Source: Dipteris shenzhenensis
Taxonomy: Eukaryota; Polypodiophyta; Polypodiopsida; Gleicheniales
Assembly: GCA_047967505.1 (NCBI GenBank)
Contig: CM106540.1
Length of the DNA stretch: 64,000 nt
Direction: 5' to 3' (one strand)
Shown: positions 34,960 through 46,095 of the stretch, piece after piece
How positions within the stretch are numbered: the stretch's first letter is position 1
How the letters are laid out: each line of letters opens with the position of its first letter
Program-made: the position numbers and the translations under genes
The notes under the pieces: model-generated
Databases searched by the model: none
The model's input: the letters and a program-made list of their open reading frames with translations, nothing else
Told to the model about the DNA's origin: nothing

Positions 34960-36475
34960 CATCTTTTTATAATTTGTATAATCTTTGTAAGAAAATCTTT
35001 AGACATGTTAAAGTCCTAAAGAGGCAAAAAATATCAAAGTGCAGTGACTGTGATGATCTAAAGTGAGCACTTGAGAGTGCAATGTCTCCAAAACAAAGAG
35101 AATCATATAAAAAATGGATGTTTTAAAGACACATTTATGTGGATGTTAGTGCATGGATTTGAGTTTTTTGCTGACATATGGATTGATTCCTTACATCTAT
35201 ATGATAGCAATCAAGTTGTAACATCCGTTATGAAGGTAATTCACAGTGTACATGTAGAAAAAGGCCGTGTACTAGCAAATTTGAGAATACATGTAGACAA
35301 TTGCAGACAAGAGAATAAGAATGTAATCTTCTTTGCATTTTGCTCAATGCTAATCTCATCGAATATTCAATGTTGGTTAGGCACACACATGAGGATATCG
35401 ATCAAGTTTTTAGCACAGTCTCAAGAGAGCTAAAACACAAGGACATGGAGACGATGGATGACCTAATAAGAAAATGTGGGAGGCAAGTTGGTGGCCACAA
35501 GGAAGGTATAGTATGCTCCATAGTCGAAAGAATGTATGATTGGAAGATATTTATTCTACCTTTCATACAAAAAGGTGGTGATGCCTTGATAGGCCATAGC
35601 GCTCCACACTACTTTTGCTTTTTCTTAAATGATGAAAAACTAGTATTGTAGTGGCAACACTATTCTCATGATACAACATGGAAACTTGAAGAACTTTACA
35701 GTATCTTAACTTCGATTCCAAGCAAAGAAATGCATCCAACATGGGCTCCTATAAAAGAATTCAATGAGAAATCCAAAGGTGAAAAAGAAGGCTTAAAATA
35801 TTTTATTACATACAAAGAGGAAATGCTTTGTAGATTTCCTGATTGGAAGCCCTCTTGAAAGGAACACACTGCTATTGTAATTAGCAAGATCTACCAATTG
35901 ATAAAGAACCTTTAGAAAATGTAAGAAGATGATGTTACGGTAGACCAACCTTTATTTTATCCAAACGTCTTTGAAAATGGGTTTGAATCACTGCTTCCAC
36001 ATCCATATTGTGGATTGAAGAAGAGAGAATTCATGCCACAAGTAGACATAGACGTCCATTGTTTTGTTGCAATTCAAACATTGGATGATGAACATGAGAA
36101 TGTGAAGTTTTGGGTTGTAAAATTGGTGGACGTGAGCATGGATGACCAGAGGAGAGATACAACATTTACAACAATATGGTATGAGCCAAGGGGTAGGAAG
36201 GAGAACCAAGATAATAATACACTGTATACTGATTGTCTAAAAAAGGAATGGGTCCCAAACCATGAAGTACTTTTAGAGCTTCCCACAGAGATAGTCATAG
36301 TATCCTGAAAATCAAGAACGAAGAAAACAAATAAGCACATGGAGTATGATGTAGAAGAAAAAATAAAAATACCGCAACCAATTATTTCGCACATTATGGA
36401 GTTTTTAAAGATACTCGCTAAGGAGGAAGTAGAAGGAGATAGTGCAAATGAAGAATGCCCATGACCACCATTCAA
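34960..36475 (+). pseudogene. DUF7869-like transposon protein, C-terminal half, decayed
   Basis: KCSDCDDLK (about 35035) and a helical ALESAMSPKQRESYKKWM read through in one frame. In the next frame come ADIWIDSLHLYDSNQVVTSV, LRIHVDNCRQENKN (about 35280-35325) and FFAFCSML. After a frameshift near 35350, frame 0 gives VRHTHEDIDQVFSTVSREL (HTHEDID at 35382-35402) and then GGDALIGHSAPHYF. The order H-x-D-N-x-x-x-E-N-K-N, F-A-F, G/R-H-T-H-E-D-I-D-Q-x-F-S is the core of a plant and animal transposon protein domain that I recall as DUF7869. Stops at 35649, 35856, 35913 and 35922 interrupt frame 0. An open C-terminal piece (36015-36308) has VDIDVHCFVAIQTLDDEH and a Trp-rich strand. Inferred role: transposase of a DNA element; inactive here. 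Confidence 0.6.
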
Positions 36476-36599
36476 GCATCAATAAAGACTGGAGATGACG
36501 GTGGTTAGACGAGAGTGAATGAAGATGACACCCAAGCGACAAGTGATGATGAATTAGACATTCAAACAAGAAAATGTCAAGATCACCCACTTGTACTTA

Positions 36600-37900
36600 A
36601 CTTATTGGAAAGGAAGAATTAAATTATTAAAACAACCGTGATAGACTCCTTTGTACAAAGACTCATCGAGAGCAATATTTATTATAAACATATGATAATA
36701 TAAAATACATAGCTATTGGTATTTTTTGGAGTACAAAAAAGTCTTCCATGTCTCTTGTCTATTTAAAACTTTTAATTTGTTGAATCTTCGAGAGTGTTGT
36801 AGTTTTCTACATTGAATTTTAAGTGCATTTTCATGGATTAAATCAAATTAATAATTCTTTATTTTGTAAGTGATTTTTCATGGATTTAAATTAACTCCTC
36901 AAGAATTTTTTTAAACAAGAATAGGATTCTTAAAAACAAGAAATGCAAAAGTAGGATTTAATAGTTATTTTCGCATTATTAGTGCAACATTATAGAGAGA
37001 TATTGTGAAATTTATTATGTGGAAATGATAGTGCCAGAAAGTAACCTTTTGATTCTCCATTTGGGAAGGATTTTTAGGATTAGTCCAAATGTTGGCATAT
37101 GAGTCCGAAATTAACAAAATATGTGTTCAAAGCTTTTGGGAACTTGCATTGTGTTCTTTGTTTTCACCGTGCATTGTGTCTTTGTTTTATTATAAGGCTT
37201 TTAAAAACTTACATCGTGTTCATTGTTAGGATTTAAGGAACTTGCATTGTGTTCTTTCAAGGGTGTTCTTATGATTTTACCATGCACAAGAGGCAAAAAT
37301 GGACCTTTTACATGTCAGAATTTTTCAGAAGGGGTTGCAACAAAATATTTTGTCTTTATTTTGTAGCCCTTTACAAACCACCATCAGTCTCATAATCTCC
37401 AAGTAAGTCACTTCTGTATTTTTTCTTCTCACGATATGTTTAATTAAGAAGGTTCATTTTGTTGATGTCTTATTCCTTTTCTCATGGGTTTAAAAATGTA
37501 AGTAGCATGCTTTTGTTCATGGTTTTCTTCCTATCTTCATTATGTATTCTTTTTGGATATTTTTCCCTGAATTTTATATTCGATATCCTTCCCCCTATCC
37601 TATATGTCCTTACCTTTTCCCTATCTTTATTCTATCCTCTTTCCCTTGCCCTCTAGCCCATATCCTATTCTTTCCCTCAATCCCCTACCCTATTTGCCTA
37701 TCCCCATCTCTCCCCTTCCCCCTCCCTATATTCAACCCACTCTATCCCTCTAGAACCCATCTTCGTATCCTCTTCTCAAATTACCTTCCCCCTCCCTCTA
37801 TTCATCCTTCATAACCCCTGTCTACCTTGTCTTCCATATCTCCTCTCTTCCCGTCCTATCCCACCCATTTCACCTTATCTCTGATAAATCTCTTATATGT
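36600..37900. other. AT-rich then pyrimidine-rich sequence, no gene seen
   Basis: 36600-37450 is AT-rich with no coding-like frame. 37560-37880 is rich in CCCT/TCCC words and gives spurious open frames. I found no terminal inverted repeats to close the DUF7869-like element here. Confidence 0.5.
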
Positions 37901-37919
37901 AAGAAAACAATACAACGTC

Positions 37920-39170
37920 TGTGCTCAACAGATAACAGGATCTTGTATGCAAGAGAGAAAAGCAGATAGTATGAAGAATAAAAAATTTGATTACTGTAAA
38001 ACTGATACAATAGATGGCGCTACCTCCAAGCCGTGCACTCCTGTGTGAGAAGGTTCGATGGCGTGCTGAAAACAGTAGAGGACGAAGGCTAGATGCTAAG
38101 GAATCAGGATTGCTGTAGCTAGTGATGATGATGGGCTTCACGGGCTTGCTCTTATATAGCCACCAGTTGTAGTCGGTTAGACCCAATTGGGTGACCGACC
38201 CAGTCCGCTCAAAACGACTAACTGAAGGTCAGTCCCGAAATAGGCCACCGACTACACGATAGAACCATGGCACAGAATAGAGCGACTATCCTACAGTGTC
38301 CATTTGATCCAGAGCCATTCGGGATCAGCTGGGGCTCCAAACGGGCCCCGCAACCTGATAGTGGACTGCCTCGGGAAATGCTTCATCTACCCTCAGTGCG
38401 GTTGGTCATGGGATGCCTTCCCGCACTTGCATGTAGCCTAGTTGGCAATGAGCGAACTCTATCTGAAGTCGTCCAGCCATCAGGCCACACATGGCCCCCA
38501 TCTGGTATCCAAACTAGGACCTACCGGATAACCGAGCTACTCAAATGCCTTCTCCTCATATGGGGGCTTACAAGTAGAGTTAGCTGGTTCCCGCGTAGTT
38601 ACATGAGAGTGGAGCATTGATATCTAACACCCCCCCTCAATGCCCATCCGCAAGTGAGCTTACTTTTCGGTCCAATGCCAAGTCGATGAAGATGCCTCTC
38701 CAGCAAGTCTCTTCCAAGAGCCTTCGTGAAGATATCCGCAACATTCTTTGTAGTCGAACAGTACACCAAGTCGACCTCTCCATCCATGATGAGCTCGCGT
38801 ACGAAGTGATATTGAATCTCAATGTGTTTTGTGTAAGCATAGAACACAAGATTCTTTGCAATTGGCATGCAACTCTGATTGTCACATGATAACTGCGTAG
38901 GCTTGTTATGCACTGCACCCATGTCCCCTAAAATCCTCCTCAACCACACTACCTCACAAGAAGCAAAACATGCTGATTTGTACTCAGCCTTGGTAGAAGA
39001 AAGAGCAACTGTAGGTTGCTTCTTGCTGACCCATGACACAGCTCCAGATCCAAGTGAGAAACAGTAACCTGTCACTGATCTCCTACTGTCCATGTCTCTT
39101 GCCCAATCCGAGTCACAGAATCCGGTCAAGATGTTGCCCTTGGTATAGGTGATGTCATAAATGTGTGCCT
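37920..39170 (-). mobile_element. Copia 3' end: RNase H and LTR (element 5)
   Basis: On the minus strand an RNase H domain leads through a purine run (complement of 38630-38640) into an LTR starting TGTTAGATATC at 38629. A TATA box (GCTATATAAG, complement of 38151-38160) lies about 470 bases inside the LTR. The LTR right end is uncertain, near 37.92 kb. Everything upstream of RNase H is missing. The family differs from elements 1-4. Confidence 0.75.
38650..39165 (-). pseudogene. Copia RNase H domain, truncated
   Basis: Reads GFCDSDWARDMDSRRSVTGY, then VSWVSKKQPTVALSSTKAEY, then LSCDNQSC, KHIEIQYHFVRE and NVADIFTKALGRDLL. The catalytic Asp (CDSDWA), Glu (STKAEY) and Asp (LSCDNQ) are present. 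It is open from the truncation at about 39165 to beyond the LTR start. The Lys replacing the usual Glu in S-T-x-A-E-Y is only a neighbour change. No reverse transcriptase remains. Confidence 0.85.
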
Positions 39171-39289
39171 TTTAGATGCCGATTACTATGCTGGATATAT
39201 AACAAAATCATAGCCAAGGTCTTTAACTTGCAGCCATGACACATAAAAAGGTTTTGTTGAGAACGTAGTATCTTGGATAGCATCTTTAT

Positions 39290-39700
39290 CTTTTCAGAGG
39301 AAGTTGATTGAGCTGAGAGAAGTCTCGGCCTATCACAGTCCTTCTTTTGGATTTCAAGAAGGCTTATGAGAGGGTGGAGGCAGTTGATTGCCGAGAGAAG
39401 TCTTAGCATATCATGGTTCTTCTTTTGGATTTCAAGAAAGCTTATGAGAGAGTGGAGTTTCCTTCTCTAGAGAACACTTGTAGAGGTTGGGCTTTTCAAA
39501 CACATGGATATGAGGGGTCTCGGCTACATATGCAAGGAGTGCCAACCAAATGCTCTTTGGCAGTCATATGGGAGAGGCCTGTGCTTTTTCCCTGCTCAGT
39601 ACGATAGGATTTCCTCCTTGCTCGCACCTCTTCATCGCAGAGGCACTGGTTACATGGACCACAATTATGGCACACATTTGAGCGACCACGAATGCCATAT
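39290..39700 (+). pseudogene. LINE reverse transcriptase fragment with internal duplication
   Basis: LLLDFKKAYERVE, the first catalytic motif region of a plant LINE reverse transcriptase, occurs twice (about 39338-39380 and 39418-39460). An 85-bp segment has been tandemly duplicated with about 15% divergence. After the second copy come GWAFQTHGY, a Cys/Gln-rich stretch and LFPCSVR (about 39590). These match the order of RT motifs 2-4, but in shifted frames afterwards. No YADD is present. This is a different LINE from the one at 40.56 kb. Confidence 0.6.
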
Positions 39701-39751
39701 GTAAATGTGTATGTTGTGTTGTGCCTATGTTGATGCACATACATTTTTCGC

Positions 39752-39758
39752 ATGCATG

Positions 39759-39832
<74 letters not shown>

Positions 39833-39912
39833 CGTGCGTGTGTGTGTGTGTAAGACTAGATGTAGCAGTGTGTGTGGCGTTTAATGTGTGAGAGTGTGTG
39901 TGAGAGAGAGGA
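39752..39912. repeat. Compound (TG)n-(GA)n microsatellite
   Basis: CATGCATGCA leads into (TG)n, then about 20 GA units, then more TG and GA runs to 39912. From 39912 to 40560 I see no gene; 40200-40460 is pyrimidine-rich. Confidence 0.95.
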
Positions 39913-40561
39913 GAGGACCTGCAGCCCTTGCTCCAGCCCTCCCATCAGCTCCTTAGCCTCTTCAGATAAGCCCGTATGCTACAGCTACCTGCTGCTCCAA
40001 TTCAGCATCCATAAATAGTTGTCTGAGGTCCTAAATCCCTGATGTACAGCCCCACCATAGTTCCATACAATTTCGTACAGGTGTACAGACCTGTACAGCT
40101 TGTTCCGCCTTGTTCAGGCTGTTGTTGCCGACTGACTCCCTACTCCTGGGTTGTTGTTTGTATAGGGTTTGCTCACGGGCTACTTCTACACGCTAGTTCT
40201 GAGGGTTTTCTCTTCCCCCTTTCTCTCCTTTTTGGTTCTTGGGTCTTGTGTACTCTTTTCATCACCAGAATCTCTCTTTTGTCTCAAATTTATAGTTCAT
40301 CTTTTCTCTTTTCCTTCTCCAGAACCTGTATTTTCTTCTCTCTAAATCCCTAAATATCTCTTTCCCCTTCTTCTCCTTGCAAATACACTATTTCATTTTT
40401 CTTTATGGGCTATTTTTCGAGACTATTTTTTCTCTTTTATCACTTTACAGGTACCCCCTTTTTGGGTTCCATCTTCTTCAAAAGACATGGTGACAATACA
40501 TAAGGAAATACTCATATGTTAACATTTAAAAGGCATGCATGGTCTCAATTACTGATTCATC

Positions 40562-43381
40562 TTGATTTGGTTGATCTTTGTAAGGAATTGCAGCCTTTGT
40601 CACCTGGATACACTTTCCAACATAATGCCCTTTCTTCTTATCAAGCACGTCTGGATCGCTAGTATAGTGTAGCTCCGCAACAACACGATGATTTTACATG
40701 CAAAATGTGGGTTGCCTATGCCTTTGTGCATTCAGATCATGCACCGTTATGGTTGAGATTATCTTTTCATGATATGCCACATGATAGACTGCCTCAAAGG
40801 CGACATCTGATTGTGAACAATAGCTATTTGCAGCATGTTGCTTTTAAGGCAATGGTTACTGAAGCATGTCAATCTCTGTCTTCTCAGAGCCACTTTGATA
40901 TTAATAATGCATGGGATTCTTTTGTTTCCAAATTGCAAGTTGTAATTAGAGGGTTGTAATTAGAGGTTATGGCAAGTCTTACATGAAGACTCTGAGGGAA
41001 ACTGTTGCTCAGGCCAAATTGACTTGTCAAGACCTCATTGAACTCAGTCACCTTCGTCCTTTGTCTTTCCATGAGCAAACAACACTATGCCAAGCTAAAC
41101 ATTGTCTCCAATTCAATGATCACATGAAACTTGCTAAATGGGAGACCAGAGCAAGTTCATAGACAAAGGCTACTCTTCCAAACAAATTTTTAAAAGCTTG
41201 CATCAGAAGAGATTAAAAACAAACATTTGCAGGGTGCTTATGCCTGATGGTTCATGGACTACACCACGGTCACAGCTTGCTTCTGTCTGTGTACATTTCT
41301 CTTAGCAGTTTGGTTATGCAGATCCTCCCTCACAGTAGGTTTTATCTATAAGAAATTTACTTTTACAGCATGTTTCTCCTATTATCTCCACTACTCAAGC
41401 TTTGCAATTGGAGGAATCTTTTACTGAAAGGGAATTGTCAGATGCAATCAAACTCTGTGATAGATGGAAATCTCCAGGATGGGATGGTCTTACAGTTGAG
41501 TTTTTTAAAGAATATTGGCCTCTTTTGAAGCATACTTTGCTGCATATGGTAAATTCCGCTTGGCAAAATTAGAAAATGCTAGACACATGGAAGAGAGGTC
41601 TTGTTAAACTCCTTCCAAAAAAGCAAATTTGTGAATCTTTGGTTGATTGGAGACCTATCATGCTTATGCCAGTCATTTACAAATTTACTATTAAAATGAT
41701 TGTTGATTGGATAAAAGGCTATTTACATGATGGGTAGCATCCTGTGCAATATGGTTTTCTTCCTCGCAAGCATATCACAGACAACATTGCTAATGCTTAT
41801 GTTGGAATAGAATATGCCAAATATATGTAGTAGGATGTTTTGCTATTGCAAGTTGATATTGCCAAAGCTTTTGATACTGTTAAGTGGGACTTTATTTCAC
41901 AAACAATGCACGCCTTGGGATTTGGTACAAAAATGCAACAAGTTATAAATTGGCTATATCAAGATAGTAAAGCTGCCTGCATACTTTCAGGGGATATTTC
42001 TATAACCTGGACTCTTAGTTATCCTGTTCGGCAAGGATTTCCCCTCAGTGCTTTACTATTTGCCATAGCCACTCATCCAATACTTCAATATATGGACCAC
42101 CTTTTGGACACTGGCATGTTGCACGTATTGGAAATTCTTGGCAATCGTGGCATGATTGCTCAAGCATATGCTGATGATTCTTTCTTTACCCTGAAAATTA
42201 CTCAGAGCGATCTCTCCTTGATTATGTAGGCTCGTTCTACATATGGTTTAGCTGCTAGTCTTTATGTGAATTTTCAGAGATCCAAGCTATTACCATTGCA
42301 TGCTAGAGACTGGCATAGTCTTTTGTGGCCTGGGGAAATTGTTCCAACTTCTCAATCGATTCGACATCTTGGCTATCCTCTAGGTTGGGGGCTCACTTGT
42401 TCTCAACAAACTGATTGGGTGCTCACAAAGTTGAGGGAAAAACTTGAATATTGGAAGCTTGCAACTTGGCCATTACATGGTTTGCGAATAACGCAATCCA
42501 TTTTGATAGCATACATACAATTCTATCTGCCCCTCATCATGTTTACTAAGGCAGATCTAGTTTCCTTTATGGCTACTATAATCGAGATTTTCTGGTCTTC
42601 AAAAAATGGCAAGAAAAGACTCAGATTACTCTCTATGCATTGTCTCTATTCTCCAAAGATGCACGGGGATTTGAACATACTCAATATTCAAATGCATATA
42701 CTTGCTCACAAGGGGAAAATGATGTTGCAGTTTATGCAAGGGGATCACCCTTGGGCTTTCATGATCTGCTCTCTTTTGTTGCATATTGATACTTTTGCTT
42801 TTGAGCATTGGCAACCTACACAATGGGATTTTCTATTTGGTTCTATTCAAGGCAAGATCACAGGCTACCCTTTTGTCTCTCGTTTGCTTCTTGACTTGAA
42901 GCATATTTTATCCCACTTAGAATGGAATGGCAGGGATTCTTTGTTGGGAAATTCCTTGAGGGCTGATAATATTTATTGGTCCAAAGTATTCCATCTTCCT
43001 TTGGGTATACAAGAATCCAATCGTTCTTATTTTATATCTTTCAAAGATATTTCTTCTGTGGCGGATGCACTTCATGATGATGGCACTCTTTTATCTTTTT
43101 CTGCGGCTGCTAGCAAGTATGGTTTGGGAACTCATTATCGTCCTTTATGATATAAAATTTCAGAAATGCTTCAACCTTTCTTACCGGTACCTCGTTTGGA
43201 ACTTCGAGATAGGCTTAAGGATTGGACTCTCCATCCTTCATCTTCTTCAGCCCGTCCTTTGAAGCTCTCACATATCACAATGCCTTCTTTGTATAAAGTG
43301 TTATTACTTCTGCCTTGGGTTTCTGACAGAGCCAATTTTATTTCAATACCCACTTGGCATCCGAGGTATCTCCCTATGTAA
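40562..43381 (+). pseudogene. LINE ORF2: endonuclease and reverse transcriptase
   Basis: Frame 1 gives the end of the AP-type endonuclease (DLVDLCKELQPLSPGYTF, then a stop, then FVHSDHAPLWLRL near 40729). A frame change near 40960-41340 leads into frame 2: ELSDAIKLCDRWKSPGWDG (41432), DWRPIMLMPVIYK (about 41650), QVDIAKAFDTVKWDF (about 41850), RQGFPLSALLFAI (about 42030) and YADD at 42167-42178. After a stop near 42227 the thumb and C-terminal region is open for 294 codons (42266-43150: RHLGYPLGWGL, WPLHGLRITQSILIAY). More follows to 43381. Stops also occur near 41570, 41736 and 41828. The protein would nick DNA and reverse-transcribe its RNA; this copy is dead, but its RT signature is intact. 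Confidence 0.85.
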
Positions 43382-43385
43382 CCCC
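40562..43385 (+). mobile_element. LINE (non-LTR retrotransposon), 5'-truncated
   Basis: Endonuclease C-terminus, reverse transcriptase and C-terminal region occur in the expected order on the plus strand. The right side changes at about 43385 to a minus-strand gypsy element, so the LINE either inserted into that gypsy or was joined to it. No poly-A tail is seen at the junction. Confidence 0.8.
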
Positions 43386-46095
43386 GTGGAATCAAGCGGA
43401 AGCCAAAGGCACTCCGAGATAATATGGCCTAGATATTTGATTTCTGCCAGAAGAATTCACTCTTCTTGTCGTTGGTCAAAAGAGCATTTTCTAATAAGAC
43501 TTTGAACCCAATTTTTGAATGGTCTCTATGTTCCTCCTCATTCTCACTAAAAATAAGAATGCCACTGAAGAAAACCCCCATGAATTCTCAATGGTCTGTA
43601 AATAATCATTCCATCAAACTATTAAAAGTAGCAACGGCATTGCTAAGGCCAAAATGCATTACTAAATATTCGCAAGGTCCAAAAGTTGTTCGAAAAATGG
43701 CTTTACGGATATCTTCAAGGCCCACTAGAACCTGATGATAGCTGCTCTTAAGGTCTATGAGGCCGAATAGATCCTCCCAAACAATAAAAAATGTCCTCTA
43801 TTCGAGGAATAGGGAAACAATCTGTTTATTCAAGGATCATAGTCCCTACATTCTAAAAGATCCATCTCTCAAGGACTAATAAGATAGGAGAGCAAAAGGA
43901 AGAACTACTAGCTCAGATCAAGCCTTACTCCAAAAGTTCTTGAACTTTCTTGAAGATCTGGGTTGGACTAACTCGGACTAGAGGTCATTAGTTGGAGAAC
44001 ATCTAGGGGCCAAGTCAATCTTATGGTCTTCAGGCCTTCCTGGTGGAAGTTGACTGGGCAACTCTTGAGAGAAACTATTTCAAAATTCTTTAACCATCCT
44101 TGAGTATGTGATTTGTAGAACACCCTTCTAGAACTTCCTTTTCAGCAATATAAATTAGAAAAGAACATATGCTTTTCTAATAATTGCCAAAGATTGTGAA
44201 TGACTTACCAGAGCAATAGTATTTCTGAAAACTCCAAGTGTAATACTCGAACCTCGACCCTTGTGTTAAATAGTCAGGATGTCCTTTGCATAATCAGTTC
44301 GAGGATTGACTTGCTTATGCCAAGGCATTCCGAGTATGATATCTATACCTTTTGGGGCAATCATAAAAGACAAGTGATCAAGATACCCCCGAATGTTACC
44401 CTTGAGTTTACCAATGAGAAGATACACACCATTTCTTCTTCATACTTGAAAGCACCAAGTATCTTATGTCTCACCTTTATCTTCAGTAGCTATGGCCAGA
44501 TTTTGGGCTAACTCATAAGATACAAAGTTGTGTGTTCGGCCATCATCAAGCCAAGAAAAGTATTTAAATATCTTTTAGTTGACCCCAAGTTTTAAACAGA
44601 TTGAGGGTTGATAGATCCTCATCCTTTTGTAAAGCTATCTCCATCTTAGGCCTGTAGGTGCCTTCTTCAGGACCTCCTTGTTGTTGTTGGCTATGGTAGC
44701 TTTCTTTTGGGGACATTCATAGAAATTGTGATCACTCTCCCCAAGTTTTAAGCAGACAGAGGGTTGATAGATCCTCATTTGTTTGTGAAGCAATCTCCAA
44801 GTTAGGCCTGTAGGTGTCTTCTTCAGGACCTCCTTGTTGAGGCTATGGCAGCTTTCTTTTGGGGACATTCATAGAAATTGTGATCACTCTCCCCTTAGTA
44901 AAAGCATCGACCTTCGAGGTAATACCTTTGCATCTATTGATGAGACAACTGCTTAAAGACTTTTCTTGAGGGACATATTTTCGACATGCTCCCTTATATA
45001 CTCTTGATTCTTCTTGAATTCCTTTTGAAAACTCTTCTTTTTTAGGACATGCTTGCCAAAGAAGAATTACTTCTTTTCAATCTTCAATGCTATGCCAATA
45101 GTGTCTCGCAGAGTTACAGGCCTGATGTGTCAACTTCATTTTGAATGGAGGCTTGTATGATGCTAGTGAATGCAATCTGCAAGCACTTAATGTGGAAGCA
45201 GTTATAAAAACTAGGACTCTACACTGATTGTTATAATGGACTGATAAGGTATCGCAGACGAGTATTCTGCACAGGAGTGTCAGAAAGGTGTTAGGAGCAA
45301 ATTATCTGATCTGATCATGATGCATTGGTAACTGCATAGTTATCTTGATTTTTGTTTGAGGAACTGCATACTGAGCTGTTTTCTGGGTTCAAAGCATTTT
45401 AGGTCACCTGGAGGGGAATTCATTGTGAAAGTTTAGGTGGCTGACTTCTTTCCTCCTGGTATGTTTTGGAATTACTTTTAAGTGGATTTGGAATTAGTTG
45501 CTAAATTATAAGCTGAGATAAGTTGTGTTCTACAAGGAAGAGCTGAACTTGATCTGCTTTCAATTTTTTCTCTAGTTAGTGCATCTTTGTAAAGTGAATC
45601 TAGAAACTAGTGTCATTCTAAGGACAAGCTTTTGAAGGGTATTTAGATCCCCATCTTTATTGCTCCACCAAATCTTTCTTGCCCAAAGCTTGAAGTTGAA
45701 GTAAAGTATCCCAAAAGCAAGTAACATACTCACAAACTTTTTCTTCTTGTTGTTGCCGAAGAATATCCAATTGCATCATTATATCTCTTTTGAATTCCGT
45801 GGCAAAAAAATGATCTTGCAGTTGCTTCTTAAACTTTTTGCTAGTGTAAGCCAGTTGTCCCATACTAGCCATGGCAGCCCAGCATAAAGAAGCAGATGTA
45901 AAGCCGCAAAGCGGAGCTTATCATTTTCTTCATACCTATCTCCATCAAAGAAGGTATTCAAGGTCTCATATCCATGCCAACAAAACTTCAGGGCAATCAT
46001 CTCCTTTGTAATAATTGAACTTGAATAGCTTGTCCCCAAGTTTGACCTTTGACTCGGCTTGTCTTCTCTCTTCTTATGCTCCAAAGAAAATGGGC
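43386..46095 (-). pseudogene. Ty3/gypsy element: gag, protease and reverse transcriptase remnants
   Basis: Read on the minus strand from 46084: gag frames with YEENDKLRFAALHLL and then FKKQLQDHFFATEFKRDIMM, DILRQQQEEKVCEYV (45870-45660). Next come zinc-knuckle-like GESDHNFYECPQKK repeats (44900-44640), and a protease-reverse transcriptase linker with IDIILGMPWHKQ (about 44350-44310). Reverse transcriptase follows: RLFPYSSNRGH/IPRIEDIF (about 43800), LIDLKSSYHQVLVGLEDI (about 43760-43700), FRTTFGPCEYLVMHFGLSNA (about 43690-43630) and LIFSENEEEH (about 43550). It is cut at about 43386 beside the LINE, before RNase H and integrase. Many stops and frame changes. Confidence 0.7.
44585..44892. repeat. 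Tandem duplication, 156- and 152-bp copies, inside gypsy gag
   Basis: Copies 44585-44740 and 44741-44892 both start CCAAGTTTTAA and end GATCACTCTCC. They duplicate the zinc-knuckle part of the gypsy gag, so GESDHNFYECPQKK appears twice. Confidence 0.9.

Noticed and set aside
36074-36475. Minus-strand 133-codon open frame
   Set aside because: Antisense to the C-terminal part of the DUF7869-like gene; Ser/Phe-rich shadow.
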